Shown here: in pieces, positions 58,679-64,000 of the stretch
How positions within the stretch are numbered: position 1 is the first letter of the stretch
How the letters are laid out: each line of letters begins with the position of its first letter
Assembly (NCBI GenBank): GCA_951812975.1
Contig: CATOTC010000005.1
Span: forward strand, 306,773-370,772
From: an uncultured Acidimicrobiales bacterium
GTDB lineage: Bacteria > Actinomycetota > Acidimicrobiia > Acidimicrobiales > Aldehydirespiratoraceae
DNA length: 64,000 bases
Reading direction: 5' to 3'
Notes under the pieces: generated by a model
What the model saw: only the letters and a program-made list of their open reading frames with translations
Database searches by the model: none
Told to the model about the DNA's origin: nothing
Translations under genes and position numbers: made by a program

Positions 58679-61600
58679 ATGCCAGTAACTCTCGAGATCA
58701 CGGGCTACGGAGACGCGGCACACGGCGCCCTCGCGGACGCGATTGAGCACCACAAGGCGGCCGATCCGCTTCGACCCGTCAGTGTCATCGTGCCGTCCAA
58801 CTACATGGGGATCGCGGCTCGGCGTGCGCTCGGGCAGCGTCGAGGTGTAGCGGCGGTCACTTTCCTCACGCCCTATCGGCTTGCTGAGCTGCTCGGATCG
58901 GCGGCGGTGGCCGCGGCGGGAAAGCGGCCGATCTCCACCCCGATTCTGGCCGGTGCCATGCGGGCGGTGCTCAACCGTGCACCGGGGCGTTTCGAGGGAG
59001 TCCACACGCACCCCGCAACCGAACGGTCGCTCGTCAAGGCCCATCGGACCCTCTCCGAGTTACCGGCCGACACTCTCAAGGTGCTGTCAGCGGGGTCGAC
59101 TCGCTCCGCTGATGTGGTCCGCATCTTCCACGCGGTCAACCGCGAGATTGAATACAAGTACTCCAACGAACGAGATCTGGTGGACGAAGCGATCAAAGCG
59201 ATCTCAACGGGGGCGTCGACTGTGGCGGAACTGGGGCCCGCGATTCTCTTTCTCCCCCAACGGATGAACACCAACCACATACGACTGCTGCAAGCCCTCG
59301 GCCGCCATCACGAAATGCAGATCATCGCCGCCACATCGGGCGTCTCCGAAGCCGACGATCCGGTACGGCTCGCGGTCGAGCAACTGGGGGTCGAGTGGTC
59401 ACCGCCCTCCCACATCGAAGCACCCGTCGCCGACCGTGCTCTCAGCGTCTCAGACGCCGACGACGAGGTCCGCCACGCGGTGCGCAGCATCGTGGATGCG
59501 TCACTTGAAGGCATCCCCTTCAACCGCTGCGCCGTGCTCTACGGCAGTCACGAACCGTACGCCCGCATGGTCGGCGACGCCTTCGACGCGGCCGGTATCG
59601 AATGGTTCGGGCAGTCGGTGCGCACGATCGAGTCGTCGCTGTTGGGCCGCGCCCTGCTCGGGATGCTCAAGCTGGGCGATCACGATTACTCGCGGCACGA
59701 CGTGTGCGCCTGGCTGGCGAGCGCTCCGGTGCGTCGAATCGACAACAAGCCGATCCCGGTGGCCGCTTGGGAAAGAGCCTCGCGGGCAGCGGGCGTGGTG
59801 TCCGGGATGGATCAGTGGAGCACTCGACTGGCCCGCCTCGTCGACGACCTCAAGGCCGACGCAAAACGCTTCGCGAACGCCGAGGACCAGGAGTGGCGCG
59901 TCCGTCGCTTGAACAGAGAGGCCGCCGATGCATCGGAACTCGCTGCATTCGTAGCCAGACTGGTATCGGATCTCCAGGCCGGCAACAACGCCGAGAAATG
60001 GTCTGAAATCGCCCGCTGGTGTCGGAAACTGATTCGCACCTACCTGGGTAGTGAAGCATCGCGCGACGACTTGCCGGGTCATGAACGACGCGCCGCCGAG
60101 CGCATCGACGCGGCTGTCTCCCGCATCGGCGACCTCGACGGGATCGACCCCGAGCCCGGCGTGACGGCCTTCCGCAGAGCCCTGGAACTCCAACTCGCCG
60201 ATGATCTCGGCCGTCATGGGACCTTCGGCCAGGGTGTGCTCGTCGGACCGGTGAACATGGCCGTCGGACTGGAACTCGAGAGGGTGATCGTGCTGGGGCT
60301 CGCCGAGGGGACAATGCCTGCACGGCGACGCGACGATCCCCTGATCCCCGACCAGGTCCGTGAGGACGCCGGGTCCAACCTTCCAACCCGCGCGGACCTC
60401 ACAAACGACACCCACCGAGCGTTGCTGGCGGTGATGGCGGCCACAGCGCACACACAGTTCATGTTTCCCCGCGGAGATCTTCGCAAGAACGCACAACGGG
60501 TCCCCAGCCGCTGGCTGCTCGACAGCTGCGAAACCCGCTACGGGGTGCGGCCGACCGCAGAAGACCTCGCCCGCAGCACCGGCGACTGGCTCGTCGAGGT
60601 GCCCTCCTTCGTCGCCGGGCTGCGCGCCCTCTCCTTCCCGGCGCACAATCAGGAGTACGACATGCGCGCGCTCCTCGACTGGTCAGAGGACGGCAAAGAC
60701 GTCTTTGAAGCGCCACCGGTGGCAGAGCGCCGAGAACTGCGCCGGGGGATCGAATTGATAACCGGCCGCTACACGGATCGCTTCACGCGCTTCGACGGCA
60801 ACCTCGTCCACGTACTCGGCGCTGTCTCGCGAAAGGAGCTTAAGACAAAGGGGGAAGTGACCTCGGCAAGCCGACTCGAGCTCTGGGCGAAGTGCCCGCA
60901 CGCCTACTTCCTGCGTCATGTTCTCGGGATCAACCCAGTCGAGGATCCCGAGGAGCAGTACCGGATCAGTCCTCTCGATCTGGGAACGCTCGTCCATTCG
61001 ACGATTGAGCGCTGGATAGAGGAAGCACGAGCCGACAACACCCTCCCGCCGCCGGACAGACCCTGGAGCGACGACGATGTCGCCCGCCTCGTCGAAATCG
61101 GAACCGAGGAGGCCGAGCGTCTCGAGCACCGCGGGCTGGTCGGGCGGGCGATCTACTGGCAACGCGACAAGCAGGTGTTCCTCGATGACCTTCGTGGGTT
61201 CAGCAAGTTTGATTCCGACCAGCGCAAATTCCTTCAAACCAGCCCGATCGCCTCTGAGTTGAAGTTCGGTCTGCCGACCGACGATCAGGGTCCGATCACC
61301 ATCGGTCTGCTGAACGGCCGGACGATAAAGCTGCGGGGCGCCATTGATCGAGTCGATGAACGCGCCGACGGGAGTCTGGCGGTGATCGACTACAAGACCG
61401 GCTCCGCCAGAAACTACAAGAACCTCCATGAAGACCCCCTGGCGAACGGCACCAGCCTGCAACTCCTGATCTACGGCTTGGCCGCTCGGCAGCTGTTGAA
61501 CCGGCCTGATGCCCCGATGTCGGGCTCGTACTGGTTCGTCACGCGCAAAGGCGAGTTCGAACCTCACGGCTATCGGATCACCCCAGAGTTGGAGGCCGAA

Positions 61601-61813
61601 GGGCTGAGCACCCTAGCCGGCATCGTCGAGTGCATCGAGTCCGGACTGTTCCCCGCACACCCAGCCCCACCGAGGTTCCGTCCTTGGGTCGACTGTCAAT
61701 ACTGCGAACCCGACGGGCTGGGGCTCTCCCACCAGTACTCGGACTGGCAGCGGATGCGGGGCGACCCCGAACTGCGGCCCTACCTTGAAATCAACGGAGG
61801 CGACAATGAGTGA
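58679..61813 (+). CDS. AddB-like nuclease/helicase-fold protein
   Basis: A 1044-residue DNA-repair protein of the AddB/RecB-nuclease type. The N-terminal region has a helicase-like fold without Walker A (VSVIVPSNYMGIAARRALGQ); GVLVGPVNMAVGLELERVIV plus LGLAEGTMPARRRDD is the conserved linker. The C-terminal PD-(D/E)XK nuclease has LAVIDYKTGSA. Iron-sulfur candidates are C739 (WAKCPHAYFLRH), C1006 and C1009 (DCQYCEPDGLG); the fourth Cys of Bacillus AddB has no counterpart. The start is ATG 58679 rather than TTG 58676. It overlaps the helicase gene by 8 bases and would work with it in double-strand break end processing. Confidence 0.88.
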   Translation: MPVTLEITGYGDAAHGALADAIEHHKAADPLRPVSVIVPSNYMGIAARRALGQRRGVAAVTFLTPYRLAELLGSAAVAAAGKRPISTPILAGAMRAVLNRAPGRFEGVHTHPATERSLVKAHRTLSELPADTLKVLSAGSTRSADVVRIFHAVNREIEYKYSNERDLVDEAIKAISTGASTVAELGPAILFLPQRMNTNHIRLLQALGRHHEMQIIAATSGVSEADDPVRLAVEQLGVEWSPPSHIEAPVADRALSVSDADDEVRHAVRSIVDASLEGIPFNRCAVLYGSHEPYARMVGDAFDAAGIEWFGQSVRTIESSLLGRALLGMLKLGDHDYSRHDVCAWLASAPVRRIDNKPIPVAAWERASRAAGVVSGMDQWSTRLARLVDDLKADAKRFANAEDQEWRVRRLNREAADASELAAFVARLVSDLQAGNNAEKWSEIARWCRKLIRTYLGSEASRDDLPGHERRAAERIDAAVSRIGDLDGIDPEPGVTAFRRALELQLADDLGRHGTFGQGVLVGPVNMAVGLELERVIVLGLAEGTMPARRRDDPLIPDQVREDAGSNLPTRADLTNDTHRALLAVMAATAHTQFMFPRGDLRKNAQRVPSRWLLDSCETRYGVRPTAEDLARSTGDWLVEVPSFVAGLRALSFPAHNQEYDMRALLDWSEDGKDVFEAPPVAERRELRRGIELITGRYTDRFTRFDGNLVHVLGAVSRKELKTKGEVTSASRLELWAKCPHAYFLRHVLGINPVEDPEEQYRISPLDLGTLVHSTIERWIEEARADNTLPPPDRPWSDDDVARLVEIGTEEAERLEHRGLVGRAIYWQRDKQVFLDDLRGFSKFDSDQRKFLQTSPIASELKFGLPTDDQGPITIGLLNGRTIKLRGAIDRVDERADGSLAVIDYKTGSARNYKNLHEDPLANGTSLQLLIYGLAARQLLNRPDAPMSGSYWFVTRKGEFEPHGYRITPELEAEGLSTLAGIVECIESGLFPAHPAPPRFRPWVDCQYCEPDGLGLSHQYSDWQRMRGDPELRPYLEINGGDNE

Positions 61814-64000
61814 CGCGCTGAAGGCCTCCGCAGCGATCCATACGCCGGACCGCGCGCCGCGTCCCCCTGCCGACGAAGGACGTCCCCCAGCCGACGAAAC
61901 ACAAAGGCACCGAATCCGCACTCAACGATCGGTGAACCTGTTCGTGGAGGCCGGCGCAGGCACCGGCAAGACCCGGACCCTCGTCGATCGGGTCGAGGAA
62001 CTGGTTCTTCAAGACGGGGTGCCCATGGAGACGATCGCCATGATCACCTTCACCGACAAGGCCGCCACAGAGTTGCGCGACCGCATCCGTCAACGATTCG
62101 AGACGTCCGACAATCCACTTGGGCCAGCCGCGATCCAACAACTGGACGGGGCCGCCGTCGGCACGCTCCATTCGTTCGCCCAGCGGATCCTCGCGGAGCA
62201 TCCAGTCGAGGCGGGGCTTCCTCCGGGCATAGAAGTCCTCGACGAGATCGGTTCACAGGTTGAGTTCGAGCACCAATGGCGGCAGTTCCTCGACGACTTC
62301 CTCGAAGACCAGTCGATGGGCCCGTCCCTGATGTCGTTGGAAGTCGCCGGGGTGAAACTCGAGCACCTCCGGTCTCTCGCTCTGCAACTGTCCGACAACT
62401 GGGACCTGGTGGAGGAGCGCCTCGATCTCAACCCGCCTCAGCCCGAACCGATCGACGCTTCTCGCTTGATCGGGCATTTCGCTGAGGTGCTCGAACTTCA
62501 ACTTTTCTGCACGGACCCGTCGGACAAGCTGTTCGAGCATCTCAGATCGGTTGCAGAGAACCGCGAGGCGCTTGAAGACGCCTTGGACAATGCCGACCAT
62601 GTCGAGGCGTTGGCCTTGGCGGCTGACATGGGTGCTGCCAAACCGAGCGCCAGCAGGGCGGTCAAACCGGGAAACACCGGTAGAGCAGCGAACTGGAGAA
62701 TCGCTGTCGACACAGTCCGCTCGGAGATCAGAGGGTTGGCCGACCGTTGCGACGAAGCCGTCAGCGAGGTGACAACCGCCGCGCTCGCCTACGTCGGCGC
62801 ACGTATCGGCCGCTTTGTCCTCGAAACGGTGGAGGAACGACGTCAGAGCGGGTGTCTGCAGTTTCACGACCTGTTGGTCCGAGCCCGTCAACTGCTGCGC
62901 CACAAAGAGTTGGGCGCCGAGGTTCGGGCGTCGCTCCACCAGAAATACACCCACCTCCTGCTCGACGAGTTCCAGGACACCGATCCGATCCAGATCGAGA
63001 TCGCCGTTCTGATCGCCACCACCTCAGAGCGCGTGGACGATCGCGAATGGACCGACCTGGAGGTGGAACCCGGACGACTGTTCTTCGTCGGCGACCCGAA
63101 ACAGTCGATATACCGCTTTCGGCGAGCCGATATTCGTCTGTACCTCACGGCCCGCGAACACTTCAGTGAACACGCCTCCCTGACGGTCAATTTCCGTACC
63201 ACCGAACCGATCATCAACTGGATCAACGATGTCTTCTCGCAGCTGATCATCGCGGCCGACGGGAGCCAACCCTCCTATGTGCCACTGTCTTCACACCGCC
63301 TCGGTTTCGACAGCACGGGTCCCGCAGTGGCGATTCTGGGGGCCGATCCGATCCCACAAGCTATGACCGCTGCTGAATTGCGCCGTGCGGAGTCCGACGA
63401 TGTCGCCGCGACGGTCGCAGAGATTCTGGCTGGTACCGCGCCCTGGAACGTCGAGGACCCTGATGGAGCGTGGCGCCCGGCCCGTCCCAGCGACATCTGC
63501 ATCCTGTTGCCCACGAGGATCAGCCTTGCCGGCCTGGAACGCGCCCTGGACGCCAACGGCATCCCCTACCGGGCTGAGACGTCGAGCCTGGTCTATGCAA
63601 CCAGGGAAGTTCGAGAGCTCATGCTGACGCTGCGCGCCATCTCTGATCCCACCGACGAACTGGCCACAGTCGCCGCCTTGCGGTCGTTCGTGTACGGCTG
63701 TGGTGACGACGACCTGGCCACATGGCGTCTCGAACACAAGGGTCGATTTTCCCTGCACCGTCGGCCCGGAGAAGACCACGAGGACCACCCGGTCGCCGAC
63801 GCGCTGTCGCACCTCGCAAAACTCCACGAGGACCGTCACTGGTTCACACCTGCAGGACTGCTCGAGCGGGTGATCCGGGAGCGTGCGGTGTTGGAGAGTG
63901 GCGTCGCCACCGGAGCGCCCCGAGACGTTTGGCGGCGCTTGCGATTCGTGGTCGACCAGGCCAGGGCATGGTCCGATGCCGGAGGTTCCGACCTTCGCTC
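61806..64000 (+). CDS. AddA/RecB-like UvrD helicase, partial at window end
   Basis: The first 731 residues of a superfamily-1 helicase; the gene continues beyond the window. Motifs are clear: VEAGAGTGKTRTLVDR (Walker A), TFTDKAATELRDRI, HLLLDEFQDTDPIQ (Walker B), FFVGDPKQSIYRFRRAD and LTVNFRTTEPIINWI. A flexible N-terminal 35 residues carries a PPADE repeat. Start ATG 61806 overlaps the AddB-like gene. The pair would be an AddAB-type helicase-nuclease complex that unwinds and trims DNA ends for recombination. Whether it has its own C-terminal nuclease cannot be seen. Confidence 0.92.
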   Translation, partial: MSDALKASAAIHTPDRAPRPPADEGRPPADETQRHRIRTQRSVNLFVEAGAGTGKTRTLVDRVEELVLQDGVPMETIAMITFTDKAATELRDRIRQRFETSDNPLGPAAIQQLDGAAVGTLHSFAQRILAEHPVEAGLPPGIEVLDEIGSQVEFEHQWRQFLDDFLEDQSMGPSLMSLEVAGVKLEHLRSLALQLSDNWDLVEERLDLNPPQPEPIDASRLIGHFAEVLELQLFCTDPSDKLFEHLRSVAENREALEDALDNADHVEALALAADMGAAKPSASRAVKPGNTGRAANWRIAVDTVRSEIRGLADRCDEAVSEVTTAALAYVGARIGRFVLETVEERRQSGCLQFHDLLVRARQLLRHKELGAEVRASLHQKYTHLLLDEFQDTDPIQIEIAVLIATTSERVDDREWTDLEVEPGRLFFVGDPKQSIYRFRRADIRLYLTAREHFSEHASLTVNFRTTEPIINWINDVFSQLIIAADGSQPSYVPLSSHRLGFDSTGPAVAILGADPIPQAMTAAELRRAESDDVAATVAEILAGTAPWNVEDPDGAWRPARPSDICILLPTRISLAGLERALDANGIPYRAETSSLVYATREVRELMLTLRAISDPTDELATVAALRSFVYGCGDDDLATWRLEHKGRFSLHRRPGEDHEDHPVADALSHLAKLHEDRHWFTPAGLLERVIRERAVLESGVATGAPRDVWRRLRFVVDQARAWSDAGGSDLR

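Noticed and set aside
59501..60646. 381-codon minus-strand ORF inside the AddB-like gene
   Set aside because: Antisense shadow; low-complexity composition and no domain.

Overview
The window is high-GC DNA with dense, overlapping gene packing. Gene content (menaquinone synthesis, several acyl-CoA dehydrogenases and CoA transferases, an AddAB-like nuclease pair, actinobacterial-type ino1) points to an actinomycete. My best guess is an uncultured member of class Acidimicrobiia; this is inferred from gene style, not from a marker gene. No rRNA, tRNA, CRISPR array, transposase or phage gene was seen.

Layout. 1-3.4 kb: a partial SRPBCC gene and a TetR regulator, divergent from an acyl-CoA synthetase/SDR pair. 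3.4-5.1 kb: an ImmA-type peptidase with a DUF4411 PIN-like toxin partner. 5.2-9.2 kb: an NAD-dependent epimerase, a macro-domain protein, an NTF2-like protein and a secreted SLH/beta-propeller protein. 9.3-31.8 kb: the main feature, a polyol/sugar catabolic island built around a LacI regulator and a paired palindromic operator (16207-16247). Its minus-strand arm (9.3-16.2 kb) holds lacI, a PhyH-type dioxygenase, a Gfo/Idh/MocA dehydrogenase, xylA, xylB and an MBL-fold hydrolase. Its plus-strand arm (16.3-31.8 kb) encodes an ABC importer (lipoprotein, 690-aa permease, ATPase) and an almost complete myo-inositol pathway: iolE, iolC, iolD, iolG, iolB and a LacD-like aldolase in the IolJ position. 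The last step (iolA/mmsA) is absent here. Extra dehydrogenases and a fused membrane desaturase-Rieske protein are inserted. That fusion matches the two rhizobial rhizopine O-demethylase components MocD and MocE, so I infer that methylated inositols are the substrate.

32.2-32.9 kb: a Phd/VapC toxin-antitoxin pair. 33.2-34.4 kb: an MFS transporter. 34.6-39.5 kb: two amidohydrolases, an SDR, an unknown protein and a MaoC-type hydratase. 39.6-40.9 kb: inositol-3-phosphate synthase. 40.9-48.3 kb: a beta-oxidation-like operon with a double CoA transferase, two acyl-CoA dehydrogenases, a thiolase-like protein and a HMG-CoA-synthase-like/OB-fold fusion. 48.4-51.8 kb: a nucleotidyltransferase, a zinc dehydrogenase, a histidine phosphatase and an SMP-30 protein. 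52.0-57.9 kb: menaquinone genes menF-menD-menH-menC, where MenF carries an N-terminal MerR-type DNA-binding region. 58.0-58.6 kb: a VapBC pair. 58.7-64.0 kb: an AddB-like nuclease and an AddA/UvrD-like helicase cut by the window end.

The most unusual structure is in the inositol operon. From the permease (18458) to the aldolase (31797) nearly every stop codon overlaps or abuts the next start. Four junctions that would otherwise be gaps (20527-20598, 24556-24596, 28726-29006, 30897-30940) are filled by chains of tiny ORFs, each ending at the start of the next. The largest has eight perfect 20-bp repeats, each carrying a ribosome binding site, a GTG start and a stop. Together with repeat expansions inside menC, menD and the TetR gene, this suggests frequent tandem duplication in this genome.
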